A program made the translations under genes and the position numbers. From positions 186,001 to 250,000 of the forward strand of contig CAVOVI010000001.1 of NCBI GenBank assembly GCA_963699825.1: 64,000 nucleotides of DNA, given 5' to 3'. The notes under the pieces are model-generated. The model was not told where the DNA came from, did not search any database, and saw nothing but the letters and a program-made list of their open reading frames with translations. Every line of letters starts with the position of its first letter. Within the stretch, counting starts at the first letter, position 1. Below are positions 10,477 to 19,765 of the stretch, in pieces. This DNA comes from SPDF01 sp963699825. GTDB taxonomy: Bacteria > Gemmatimonadota > Gemmatimonadetes > Gemmatimonadales > GWC2-71-9.

Positions 10477-11165
10477 GCAACTGGCAACGCCGTGCACTCC
10501 AGACCGGCGCCGGGATCGCTGCACTCGCGCTCCTTTGGTTTGTTGGCCCGCTGCTCCTGAGGCATGTGCAGTTCTTCCAGGTGCGGCGCGTGGAGTTCGT
10601 CGGCGTGGAGGCCATCGACCCAGCCGACCTCGCGGGGGCGCTGAAGATCCCTGCGAACGGGAACCTCTTCGATGATCTCTCGCCGTACCAGAAGCGGGCC
10701 CTGGCCTTCCCGGGGACGCGCAGTGCCGAGGTGCGCCGTCGCCTCCCGGGGACGCTTGTGGTCGAAGTGACGGAGGCGCAGGCGGTCGCGCTGGCGCCCA
10801 GGGATGGGCGCCTGACGATGGTCGGACGGAACGGGAAGTACCTGCCATTTGATCCGGCTGTCTCGGCGCCCGACCTCCCGGTGGTGGAGAAACCGAACGC
10901 CACCGTCGCGCGTGTGCTCGGGCGAGTGCAGGAAATCGATCCTGAGTTATTTTCGAGAGTAGTCGCGGCCTCGCAGGTGAAGGGGGACGTGCTTCTGGAC
11001 TTAGGCGGACGCCGACTGTGGCTCCGTCCGGATGTGACAGCGGAGGTCATTCGCGCGGTGATGGCAGCAGAACAGGTACTCGGCCAACAGGGCCGCGCAT
11101 GGGTTGAGCTGGACGGTCGGTTTGCCGGCCAGGTAGTGGTGCGGGGACGGGGGCGTCAGGCATGA
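10473..11165 (+). CDS. ftsQ: Cell division protein FtsQ/DivIB
   Basis: Bitopic division protein that links early and late divisome components. It has 230 residues: a short cytoplasmic tail, one transmembrane segment (about residues 10-28, rich in Ala and Leu), then a POTRA-type domain (about 33-105, RRVEFVGVEAIDPADLAGAL). The FtsQ domain proper holds LPGTLVVEVTEAQAVALAP, a widely kept part of the family. Sequence conservation in FtsQ is low, so the call also rests on position: it overlaps murC upstream and ftsA downstream by ATGA, the standard dcw order. D-Ala-D-Ala ligase (ddl), often located here, is absent. Confidence 0.9.
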   Translation: MSNWQRRALQTGAGIAALALLWFVGPLLLRHVQFFQVRRVEFVGVEAIDPADLAGALKIPANGNLFDDLSPYQKRALAFPGTRSAEVRRRLPGTLVVEVTEAQAVALAPRDGRLTMVGRNGKYLPFDPAVSAPDLPVVEKPNATVARVLGRVQEIDPELFSRVVAASQVKGDVLLDLGGRRLWLRPDVTAEVIRAVMAAEQVLGQQGRAWVELDGRFAGQVVVRGRGRQA

Positions 11166-12415
11166 CCGCCTCTCCCCAACGCCTCGTTGCCGCGCTCGAC
11201 CTCGGATCCACCCGCACCGTCGCGATCGTCGCGGAGGCCACCGGCGACTCCCGTGAACCGCTGGCGCGCGTCCTCGGCGTCGGCATCGTACGGTCGGCGG
11301 GGATGCGGCGGGGCGTCGTCCGCGACCTCGAGGAAACAACCCGCGCCATCACCAAGGCGATGGCGGATGCGCAACGGATGGCCGGCGTCGAAGTCGGCAC
11401 GGTCTATTGCGGCATCGCCGGGGAGCACGTCGCCGGCCGGAGCTCGCACGGGATGGTCTCCGTCACGGGCGACGAGATCCGCACCGGCGACGTGGCCCGG
11501 GTCAACGACATGGCCAGCAACGTCTCGTTCGGCCGGGATCACGAGCTCCTGCACGCCATACCGCAGGACTACATCATCGACCAGCAGCCGGGGATCAACG
11601 AGCCGATCGGGATGACCGGTTCGCGGCTCGAAGCCGAGGTCTACCTGGTCACGGTGCTCTCCAGCGTGCTCCAGAACCTGCGGCGGGCGGTCGAGCGGGC
11701 CGGCTTTCATGTCGGCGAGTTCGTGCTTGAGCCACTGGCGGCGTCCCTGGCGGTGCTCACTCCCGATGAACGGGAGCTCGGGTGCGCCATCGTGGAGCTC
11801 GGCGGAGGGTCCACCAACGTCTCGATCTTCCAGGGCGGCAAGATCCGGCACACCGCGTCGCTCCTCTGCGCCGGTGGCCATGTGACCGCCGACCTGGTGC
11901 ACGGCCTGCAGGTGACGCAGCAGGATGCCGAGCGGATCAAGGAACGGTTTGGGGCGGCGTACGAGCCGCTGGTGCCGGAGGACGACGTCATCCAGCTGCC
12001 GAGCACACCTGGTCAGGGCGCCCGGAGCGCGCACCGGCGGGTGCTTGCGCATATAATGCACATGCGCCTCCAGGAGGTGCTGGAGTACGCCCTCGACGAG
12101 ATCACACGTGCGGGGTACCACCAGCGACTGCCGGCCGGCGTCATCCTGACCGGCGGCGGTGCGCAGGCCACCGGCATCGTGGAGTTGGGACGCGAGGTGT
12201 TCGCGATGCCGGTGCGGGTGGGCGTGCCTCAGCAGGGGCTCACCGGGCTGGCCGACAGTGTCGAATCGCCAAGGATGGTGGTGCCTGCCGGGCTGGCCCT
12301 GTACGGCGCGCGGCAGTTGGCGCTCGGCAGCGGGTTCGGCAGCGGCGGGCGCCGTGGCACCCAGGTTGAGAAGTACCTCGCTCCGGTCAAACGTTGGCTG
12401 CAAGACTTCTTCTGA
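11162..12415 (+). CDS. ftsA: Cell division protein FtsA
   Basis: Actin-like ATPase that tethers FtsZ to the membrane and recruits the divisome. The 417 residues open with the phosphate-1 loop LVAALDLGSTRTVAIVAEA. The SHS2-type 1C region is VYCGIAGEHVAG and the phosphate-2 region is CAIVELGGGSTNVSIFQGG. An adenosine-binding loop is VILTGGGAQATGI near residues 325-337. The C-terminal amphipathic membrane-targeting helix is plausible in the last 15 residues (VKRWLQDFF). It overlaps ftsQ by 4 bases and precedes ftsZ by 23 bases that contain a GAGAGG-type ribosome binding site. Confidence 0.96.
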   Translation: MTASPQRLVAALDLGSTRTVAIVAEATGDSREPLARVLGVGIVRSAGMRRGVVRDLEETTRAITKAMADAQRMAGVEVGTVYCGIAGEHVAGRSSHGMVSVTGDEIRTGDVARVNDMASNVSFGRDHELLHAIPQDYIIDQQPGINEPIGMTGSRLEAEVYLVTVLSSVLQNLRRAVERAGFHVGEFVLEPLAASLAVLTPDERELGCAIVELGGGSTNVSIFQGGKIRHTASLLCAGGHVTADLVHGLQVTQQDAERIKERFGAAYEPLVPEDDVIQLPSTPGQGARSAHRRVLAHIMHMRLQEVLEYALDEITRAGYHQRLPAGVILTGGGAQATGIVELGREVFAMPVRVGVPQQGLTGLADSVESPRMVVPAGLALYGARQLALGSGFGSGGRRGTQVEKYLAPVKRWLQDFF

Positions 12416-12438
12416 TCAGGTCCTGAGAGGACACACCC

Positions 12439-13588
12439 ATGATCTTCGAGCTCGAAGAAACGGTCACGCAAAGCGCCAAGATGAAGGTGATCGGTGTCGG
12501 CGGCGGCGGTGGCAACGCCGTGAACCGGATGATCGAGGAGCGCCTGCTGGGCGTGGAGTTCATCTCGGTCAATACCGACGCCCAGGCGCTGGCGGCCTCG
12601 CGGTCGGACCTCAAGGTCCAGATCGGCAAGAAGCTCACCCGCGGACTCGGGGCCGGGGCCCGGCCGGAAATCGGCCGGCAGGCGGTGGAAGAGAATCGCG
12701 ACGAAATCATCGCCGCGGTCCAGGGGGCCGACCTCGTGTTCGTGACCTGCGGCATGGGGGGTGGCACGGGAACGGGAGCCGCGCCGATCGTGGCCCAGGT
12801 GGCCCGGGACATCGGCGCGCTGACCGTCGGCATCGTGACGAAGCCCTTCCTCTTCGAGGGCCGGAAGCGGATGCGGCAGGCCGAAATGGGCATCGCCGAG
12901 CTCCGCAACAACGTGGACACGATGATCGTGGTCCCCAACGAGCGGCTCCTCGCCGTCGTGGGGAAGGGGATTCCCTTCCAGGACGCGCTCAAGAAGGCCG
13001 ACGAGGTCCTCCTCCACGCGACGCAGGGCATCGCCGGGCTGATTACCTCCACCGGGATCATCAACGTCGACTTCGCCGATGTACGGACCATCATGCAGAA
13101 CGGCGGCGCCGCGCTGATGGGGACCGGGACCGGTCGTGGCGACAACCGCGCCATGGAAGCGGCCCAGCAGGCCATCTCGAGCCCCCTCCTCGACAATGTG
13201 TCGATCACTGGCGCGACCGGCGTGCTGATCAACATCACCGGTGGCAACGACCTGACGCTGGGCGAGGCCAGCACCATCAACCAGATCATTCACGACGCCG
13301 CGGGCGATGACGCCGAGATCATCTTCGGCGCGCACAATGACGAGGCGATGGAGGGCGAGGTGCGGGTGACCGTCATCGCCACCGGCTTCGACCGGACGAT
13401 TACGCACGACGCCAGCGGGCGGACCGCTCCCGGGCATCCTCCCGTTCCCGACGCCGCGCCGTGCCGCCACGCCACCGCCGCTCAGTGCGCCGGCTCCGAC
13501 CAGCCGGCCGGAACCGCGCCGGAACGCGGCGCCGTCGGACGTGCCTGACATGGAAATCCCGACCTTTATCCGGCGGCAGATGGACTGA
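12439..13588 (+). CDS. ftsZ: Cell division GTPase FtsZ (frame break in C-terminal linker)
   Basis: Tubulin-like GTPase that forms the Z ring. The globular domain is intact: GVGGGGGNAVNRM near residue 20, the tubulin signature GMGGGTGTGAAP near residue 107, and NVDFADVRTIMQNGGAALMG near residue 210. As written, the first frame stops at 13548 without the usual tail. In the +1 frame, just past that stop, the sequence reads SDVPDMEIPTFIRRQMD and then TGA at 13586-13588. That is the conserved C-terminal peptide that binds FtsA. The same frame upstream is a proline-rich linker (TPPPLSAPAP). One surplus base between about 13400 and 13500 therefore explains the break, giving 382 residues and an ATGA overlap with the next gene. 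Confidence 0.95.
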
Positions 13589-14832
13589 TGAAGGTCGCGC
13601 GATTCCTCGTCGCCATCGCGATCGTCCTCCTCGGAGCCTGGGCTTCGCTGACGGGCTCCTGGCCGTGGAAGCGCGTGCTGGTGGCGACGCCGATCGTCGT
13701 CGACAACGCATGGACCGAGAGCACCGACACCCTGCACCGGGGTGAGACGATCAGCGAACTGCTGGCGCGCCAGGGCGTGGTCGGGCTCAATCTGCAGGAA
13801 GTCGTCGCCCGCTCGAACTTCGATCCACGCCGCGCGCGAACGGGCATGATCTTCAGTTTCCGGCGCCCGCGGCTCGATTCCTTCCCGACAGCATTTTCCG
13901 TGCGGACCGGCGCCGAACAGCGGCTGCAGTTCCTGCGCGCCGACAGCGGCGGCTGGACCACCGAGATCCAGCCCATCGAGTGGCGCTCGGAAGTCGTCCG
14001 CATCGAAGGCCCCATCGACAATTCGCTCTACGTGGCGCTCGATCAGGGCGTGGACGCCCAGCTGCTGGGTCCCGGCGAGCGGGAACGCCTGGCGTGGGAC
14101 CTCGCCGACGTCTACGCCTGGTCGGTGGACTTCACGCGCGACATCAGGGTAGGCGACCGGTTCCAGGTGCTCCTGGAGCGCGAGGTGTCGGAGGAGGGCG
14201 AGGTCCGCTTCGGGCGCATCCTGGCCAGCGACCTCTCGATCAATGGCCGCAGTCTGACCGCCTATCGGTTCGAGACGGCGAGCGGGGCGGTGTCCTACTA
14301 CGACGCCGAGGGCGAGTCCCTGAAGCGGGCGTTCCTGCGAGCACCACTCCAGTTCCGCCGGATCTCCTCCAGCTTCAACAGGTCGCGGAGGCACCCGATC
14401 CTGGGGTACGCCAGGCGCCACGAGGGCACGGACTATTCCGCGGCCTATGGGACGCCGGTCCTCGCGGCGGGCGAAGGGACAGTGGCCAAGGCGGGGCGGG
14501 CCGGCGGATACGGGAACCTGGTGGAGATCCGGCACGCGAACGGGATCACCACCCGGTACGGTCACCTCAGCGCCATCCTCGTCCGACCAGGGACCCGCGT
14601 CAGCCAGGGACAGGTCATCGGTCGGGTGGGAGCCACCGGACTCGCGACGGCATCCCACCTGCACTACGAGTTTCGCGTCAACGGCGTCGCGCGGGATTCC
14701 CGCCGGCTCGATCTCGGCAACGGAAAGCCGGTGGCCGCCGCGGACCGCCCGGCATTTGAGGAGGAACGGGGTCGCCTCTCGGCAGAGTTGTACCCGACGT
14801 CGGCCCCCGCCATGGCCAATTTCGGCAACTGA
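13588..14832 (+). CDS. M23-family murein DD-endopeptidase (MepM-like)
   Basis: Periplasmic peptidoglycan hydrolase. An N-terminal transmembrane or signal-anchor segment (about residues 4-24, FLVAIAIVLLGAWAS) is followed by an OapA/LysM-like region with LHRGETISELLARQGV and a C-terminal LytM (peptidase M23) domain. The zinc ligands look complete: HEGTD at about residues 278-282 and HLHYEF at about 357-362. It is therefore probably an active endopeptidase and not a degenerate EnvC/NlpD-type activator. The ATG overlaps the repaired ftsZ stop, so it is likely co-transcribed with the division genes and may cut cross-links during septation or growth. Length is 414 residues. The specific bond cut is inferred from the family. 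Confidence 0.88.
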   Translation: MKVARFLVAIAIVLLGAWASLTGSWPWKRVLVATPIVVDNAWTESTDTLHRGETISELLARQGVVGLNLQEVVARSNFDPRRARTGMIFSFRRPRLDSFPTAFSVRTGAEQRLQFLRADSGGWTTEIQPIEWRSEVVRIEGPIDNSLYVALDQGVDAQLLGPGERERLAWDLADVYAWSVDFTRDIRVGDRFQVLLEREVSEEGEVRFGRILASDLSINGRSLTAYRFETASGAVSYYDAEGESLKRAFLRAPLQFRRISSSFNRSRRHPILGYARRHEGTDYSAAYGTPVLAAGEGTVAKAGRAGGYGNLVEIRHANGITTRYGHLSAILVRPGTRVSQGQVIGRVGATGLATASHLHYEFRVNGVARDSRRLDLGNGKPVAAADRPAFEEERGRLSAELYPTSAPAMANFGN

Positions 14833-14900
14833 CGTCCCCTCATCTCCCCGCCTCCCCCGAATCCTGACGCCGCCTCCCGCGTAGGATTTTACAGACTCGA

Positions 14901-16691
14901 ATGCTGACTCTCCTCCTCATCCTGCTCGCGGCATCGCTCGCGTTCGTCGCCTATCTCCGGCTGGAGTCCCGGGGGGAGCGGACCTGGGTGCCGATGCTCT
15001 CACGCGCGATGGCGTGGGGCGCACTCGCCGCCCTGCTGGCGAATCCGAGCTGCCCGGGCCCCGTCGATTCCCGCCCACCGCTCGTCCTGCTCGATGCGTC
15101 ACTCAGCATGATCGCCGACAGCGCCCACTGGCGGGCCGCCGACGACACGGCGCGCCTGCTCGGACGCATCCGGTGGTTCGGGGACGCACGGCCCTGGACC
15201 GACTCCATTCCCGGCCGGGGCCGGAGCGATCTGGCATCGGCGCTCGCGTCCGCCTCCGCGCTTGGCGGGCGTACGGTGGTCGTCACCGACGGGGAACTGG
15301 ATGATGCGTCGGATCTGCCGGGAGACCTCCTCGCGTCGGCCGGCTTCGTCGTGCTCCCCAGAACCCGCAGCCGGGACGTCGCGGTCAGGGAAGTCCACGC
15401 ACCGGCGCGCGCGACGGTCGGTGACACGCTCATCGTGACTGCGGAGCTAAACGCCGATGGGACTGCCGCGCCGGAGAGTGTCACGGTCGAGCTGCGGGCC
15501 GGGCAGCGGGTCCTGGGCCGCGCGAGCGCGATCGTGCCACCGGGGGCGTCGGTGCCGGTGCGAATCATCGCAGGCACGAAGGGGGTCGGCGTCGGAACGC
15601 AATTCCTCGCGGTGGCCATCGCCGGGTTGGAGGATGCCGAGTCAAGGAACGACGCTCGCCTCGTCGCGGTCGATTTCAGCGGCACTCCCGGGGTCGTCAT
15701 GCTCGCCAACCCGGGGGACTGGGACGCACGATTCCTCTACCGAACCCTGCGCGATGTGGCGGATCTGCCCGTGCGGGGGTTTGTCCGCCTCGAGCGCGAC
15801 CAGTGGCGCGACATGAACGGCCTAGCGGTCGTCGGGCTGGCGCAAGTGCGCAACGCCGTGTTGTCCGCGGACCTCCTCGTCGTGCGGGGCGAGGCCCCCG
15901 CGATGGTGGGCAGCTCCACGGCGCGGGGCGTCCTGCGCTGGCCCGACGGCGCGGCGAGCGACGGGGAGTGGTACCCATCCGGCGCGCCGGTCTCTCCAGT
16001 GGCCCTCGCCTTCCTCGGTGTTCCGGTCGACTCGTTGCCGCCACTCACCAGCGTCAGGGCGCTCGCGCCGGGCGCGGGGGACTGGGTAGGCCTGACGGTT
16101 CAGCTCGGTCGTCGTGGTGCCGCACGTCCGGTCATCGTCGGCAGGCAGGTGGGTCGGCAGCGCGAGGTCGTCTTCGGTGCCGATGGGCTGTGGCGCTGGG
16201 GCTTTCGGGGAGGACCGAGCGCTGACGTCTATCGCGCGACCGTGGCGGCCACGGTTTCCTGGCTCCTTGCAGAAAAGGAAGCGGGGGCTGCCGACGCTCG
16301 GATCCTGCAGCGGGTCGTGGAGCAGGGCATGCCGCTCGTCTTCGAGCGGGCGAGCGATTCGACGGTACTCCTTCCGATCACGCTGGCCCGCGACGGACAG
16401 GAACAGTCCGACACGCTCCGATTCGGGGGCGATGGACGCGCCTCCCTCTGGCTCACGCCGGGGACCTATCGCTACCGCCTCGCTGGAGCTCGTGGAGGCA
16501 CCGGCCTGGTTGCCGTCGACAGCTGGTCGCGGGAGTGGCTCCCACGTGAGGTGGTCGTGCGGCCCCGCGCCACGCCCGCGGCTGGGGCAGGGGAACGACG
16601 GACGGCCCGGCAGTGGCCGTGGCTCTACCTGCTTGCCCTGCTTGGATTGGCTGGAGAATGGCTGGCCCGCCGTCGACTCGGGCTGCGCTGA
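14901..16691 (+). CDS. Membrane protein with VWA-like domain, function unknown
   Basis: A 596-residue protein I cannot name. The N-terminus has two hydrophobic segments (about residues 1-18 and 35-50) and the C-terminus ends in another (WLYLLALLGLAGEWLARR), an arrangement seen in Bat-type and related VWA membrane proteins. Between them, LVLLDASLSM (about residues 63-72) resembles the start of a VWA metal-binding (MIDAS) site, DxSxS, and VVVTDGELDD resembles a later MIDAS-like strand. A beta-rich region follows (VTVELRAGQRVLG) and a segment similar to BatA-like DUF-type domains. It stands alone between the M23 peptidase and ftsY, preceded by a 68-base gap. A role in the envelope is inference only. 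Confidence 0.75.
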   Translation: MLTLLLILLAASLAFVAYLRLESRGERTWVPMLSRAMAWGALAALLANPSCPGPVDSRPPLVLLDASLSMIADSAHWRAADDTARLLGRIRWFGDARPWTDSIPGRGRSDLASALASASALGGRTVVVTDGELDDASDLPGDLLASAGFVVLPRTRSRDVAVREVHAPARATVGDTLIVTAELNADGTAAPESVTVELRAGQRVLGRASAIVPPGASVPVRIIAGTKGVGVGTQFLAVAIAGLEDAESRNDARLVAVDFSGTPGVVMLANPGDWDARFLYRTLRDVADLPVRGFVRLERDQWRDMNGLAVVGLAQVRNAVLSADLLVVRGEAPAMVGSSTARGVLRWPDGAASDGEWYPSGAPVSPVALAFLGVPVDSLPPLTSVRALAPGAGDWVGLTVQLGRRGAARPVIVGRQVGRQREVVFGADGLWRWGFRGGPSADVYRATVAATVSWLLAEKEAGAADARILQRVVEQGMPLVFERASDSTVLLPITLARDGQEQSDTLRFGGDGRASLWLTPGTYRYRLAGARGGTGLVAVDSWSREWLPREVVVRPRATPAAGAGERRTARQWPWLYLLALLGLAGEWLARRRLGLR

Positions 16692-16713
16692 GCGCCGGCG
16701 TTAGATTCCTTCC

Positions 16714-17643
16714 ATGAAACGCGATCGCGTCACCGAACAGAAGAAGCTGGGACTCTGGGGCCGCCTCAAGCGGTTGGCACTGACCGATGTCGGTGCCATG
16801 GTGCGCGGCTTCAATGCCGCTGACCTGGAAGCGGTCGAACGTCTCCTGCTCGAGGCGGACTTTGGCGTGCCGGCCACGATGGACCTCATGGCAGTGCTCG
16901 AGAATGGGGTCAGGCGAGGGACGTGGAAGAGCGAGGCCGACCTCCGGGAGGCCCTGGTCGACCGCATCGCGGAGCTGCTTGCGCCCATTGGTGATTCTGG
17001 GGAGATCGCGCGCGCCGAGCCGGGCCCGACGGTGGTACTCGTCATGGGCGTCAACGGCGTCGGGAAGACGACGAGCGTGGCGAAACTTGCGCATCGCATG
17101 AAGGGGCAGGGTCGGAAGGTGTTGTTGGCGGCTGCGGATACCTGGCGCGCCGGGGCAATCGCCCAGCTGGAGGTGTGGGCGGAGCGACTCGAGGTGCCCT
17201 GTGTCTCGGGTGCGTCGGGTGGGGATCCCGCGGCGGTCGCGTTCGATGCGGTGGAAGCTGCGGTGGCGCGCGGGGCCGACACGGTGCTGGTGGATACGGC
17301 CGGGCGGCTGCACACGCAGGAGGGGCTGATGGATGAACTCCGCAAGGTTGCGCGCGTGGTCGGGCGCCGGGCGCCGGGCGCGCCTCACGAGGCGCTCCTT
17401 GTCCTTGATGGGACCGTCGGCCAGAACGCGGTGCAGCAGGGCCGCCTCTTTGCGGAGGCCGTGCAGCCGACAGGGTTGATCATCACCAAGCTCGACGGGA
17501 CCGCCCGGGGTGGGGCGGCGGTTGCGTTGCGCCGCGAGCTCGGCGTGCCGATTCGGTTCCTTGGGCGCGGGGAGGATCTCGCGGACCTGGTGCCGTTCGA
17601 CGCGCGAGAGTTCGCCAGGCATCTCCTTGCCGACGAAGGGTAG
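16714..17643 (+). CDS. ftsY: Signal recognition particle receptor FtsY
   Basis: SRP receptor GTPase that docks ribosome-SRP complexes at the membrane for co-translational insertion. The 309 residues comprise the N and G domains only, with a very short basic and acidic-poor N-terminus (MKRDRVTEQKKLGLWGRL) where longer homologues carry an acidic A domain. G1 is GVNGVGKTTSVAKL (about 112-125), followed by AADTWRAGAIAQLEVWAERL, DTAGRLHTQEGLMDEL (about 194) and TKLDGTARGGAA (about 258). The C-terminal closing motif is GRGEDLADLVPFD. It is followed directly by recG, whose start probably lies inside its last codons. Confidence 0.95.
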   Translation: MKRDRVTEQKKLGLWGRLKRLALTDVGAMVRGFNAADLEAVERLLLEADFGVPATMDLMAVLENGVRRGTWKSEADLREALVDRIAELLAPIGDSGEIARAEPGPTVVLVMGVNGVGKTTSVAKLAHRMKGQGRKVLLAAADTWRAGAIAQLEVWAERLEVPCVSGASGGDPAAVAFDAVEAAVARGADTVLVDTAGRLHTQEGLMDELRKVARVVGRRAPGAPHEALLVLDGTVGQNAVQQGRLFAEAVQPTGLIITKLDGTARGGAAVALRRELGVPIRFLGRGEDLADLVPFDAREFARHLLADEG

Positions 17644-19718
17644 CGCACCGCCCGCGCTCCGGCTCGACACCCCCGTCAAGTTCCTCAAGGGGGTCGGCGA
17701 GCGACGGTCCGATGCGTTCGCCCGCCTCGGCGTCGTGACCGCGCAGGATCTCCTCTGGCATCTCCCGCATCGATATCTCGACGCCTCGTCCGTCATTCCG
17801 GTCGCCCGCGCCCGGGTTGGGGACGAAGTCGCCTGTATCGGACGCGTCGTGGACAAGGGCGTGGTGCCGACCCGCAAGGGACTCCGGATCTTCCGTGCCG
17901 TGCTCCGCGATGCCTCGGGCGTCATCGAATGTGCGTGGCCAGGTCAGGCGTTTCTCGACCGGACCATCGAGGTCGGGCAGACGTTGCTGGTCGCCGGTAC
18001 CGTCCGCTTCTACCACGGCAGGCAGCTCGCTCCTTCCGAATTCCTGATCCTGGCGGATGAGGACGAGGCGATTGCGCCGGAGAGTGGCCGGGTGCTGCCG
18101 GTCTACCCTGCCACCGAGGGACTGAGCCACAAGATGATCCGCTCCCTCGTGGACCGGCATCTTGACCACCTCCTCCCGTTGGTGAAAGACGCGCTGCCGG
18201 CGTCCATCCGGTCGGAGCTCGCGCTGCCCACCCTCGTGGAGGCGCTGCGTGACGTGCACCGGCCCGCCACAGTCGACGGACGCCGAGCGGGGCCGGAGGC
18301 GTCTCGCCTTCGACGAGTTGTTTGACTCTGCAGCTGATGCTGGTGCGGGCTCGCACGCTCGCAAAGCGCCAGCGCAGCGGCATCACGTTCGAGGTCAAGC
18401 GCGATCTCACGTCGGCGCTGCGAGGCCGCGCTGCCCTATGAATTGACCGACGACCAGAAACAGGCCATCCGCGAGATCACCGCCGACATGACCGCCCCGG
18501 AACGGATGCATCGCCTGCTGATGGGCGATGTCGGGACCGGGAAGACGGTCGTGGCGCTCTTCGCGATGCTGCTGGCGGTGGAGAACGACTTCCAGGCGGC
18601 GCTGATGGCGCCCACGGAGCTCCTGGCCGAGCAGCATGCGCGGACCCTCACCGAACTTCTGGCCCCGCTCGGCATCGTGCCCGAACTGCTTCTCGGAAAG
18701 ATGACCGCCGCCGCGAAGAAGGCGGCGAAGGACCGGCTCCGGCAGGGTGGGGCGCGTATCGCGGTCGGGACGCATGCGCTGATGCAGGAGAGTGTCGCCT
18801 TCCGCCGGCTCGGCCTTGTGGTCATCGACGAACAGCACCGGTTCGGCGTGGAGCAGCGCGCCGCGCTGATCGGGAAGGGGTCCTCCCCGGACGTCCTGCT
18901 GCTTTCCGCCACGCCGATCCCCCGGTCGCTGGCGCTCACCCTCTATGGCGATCTCGACCAGTCCCAGCTGCGGGAGCGGCCGCCGGGGAGAGGGACGGTC
19001 CGGACCACCATCCGCAGCGAACAGCATCGCGAACGGGTCATGGCGTTCGTCGAGACCGAGTGCCGCGCGGGGCGGCAGGCGTATGTCGTTCTGCCGATCA
19101 TCGACGAGTCGGAGAAGGCGGATCTCCGTGCGGCCACTACGATGGCGGAGATGCTCGACGCACGGTGGCCTGACCTCGTGGTCGAGCTCGTGCACGGCCG
19201 CCTCAAGGCGGACGAGCGCGACCGGGTCATGCGCCGGTTCCGGGATGGCGCGGTGCAGGTGCTGGTGGCCACGACGGTCATCGAGGTCGGGATCGACGTG
19301 CCGAATGCCACGGTGATGGTCATCGAGCACCCGGAGCGGTTCGGCCTGGCACAGCTTGCACCAGCTGCGGGGCCGGATCGGGCGCGGTGCAGGGGACAGC
19401 CATTGCATCCTGCTGCCGGGTGGGCGAACGCCGGACCGGTTGAAGGCGTTCGCGGCCACCAATGACGGGTTTGCGATCGCGGAGCTCGATCTCAAGGAGC
19501 GGGGGATGGGTGACCTGATCGGCGCGCGCCAGTCGGGCGGCATCGAGGTGCGCCACGCGCGACTCCCGGAGGATACTCCCCTGCTGCAGCGGGCGCGCGA
19601 ACTGGCGGGGCAGGTGCTGGCGGCCGACCCGATGCTCCAGCGGACGGTCAATCAGGCGATTCGCGCCCGCGCACTGGCCAGGTTTCCGAGGGCGACGGAG
19701 TTGTTTCGCATCGGGTAG
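17627..19718 (+). CDS. recG: ATP-dependent DNA helicase RecG (four frame breaks)
   Basis: Branch-migrating helicase that acts on stalled forks and Holliday junctions. The wedge domain is seen in TPVKFLKGVGERRSDAFARL; helicase motifs are LLMGDVGTGKTVVALF (Walker A), VIDEQHRFGVEQR (the RecG form of motif II), SATPIPRSLALTLYG, and VATTVIEVGIDVPNATVMV followed by QLHQLRGRIGRG. Four single surplus bases, near 18275, 18320, 18420 and 19357, account for all frame changes; removal leaves 695 residues, the normal length. No ATG is available at the start. TTG at 17627, inside the ftsY 3' end, is the most suitable start I see, but it is uncertain. Confidence 0.9.
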
Positions 19719-19730
19719 CGGGTGTACAAT
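19701..19730 (+). promoter_or_regulatory. Possible asnS promoter
   Basis: TTGTTT at 19701-19706 and TACAAT at 19725-19730 are separated by 18 bases and resemble a housekeeping -35/-10 pair (4 of 6 and 5 of 6 matches). They lie across the recG stop, 35 bases before the asnS ATG. The match is by eye only. Confidence 0.4.
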
Positions 19731-19765
19731 CCTACCGTCAACGACCCTTACCGCAGCCGAGCCCC

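Noticed and set aside
12229..14664. Very long minus-strand reading frames opposite ftsZ, murF/mraY and the lipoprotein gene at 24.8-26 kb.
   Set aside because: They are shadows caused by high-GC codon usage: low-complexity, Arg/Pro/Gly-rich, without motifs, and fully antisense to recognised genes.
9078..14893. GATTTTACA occurs upstream of murC (9078-9086) and of the gene at 14901 (14885-14893).
   Set aside because: The distances to the start codons differ (23 and 16 bases) and no -35 element fits; two copies of a nine-mer are too few to call a regulatory element.
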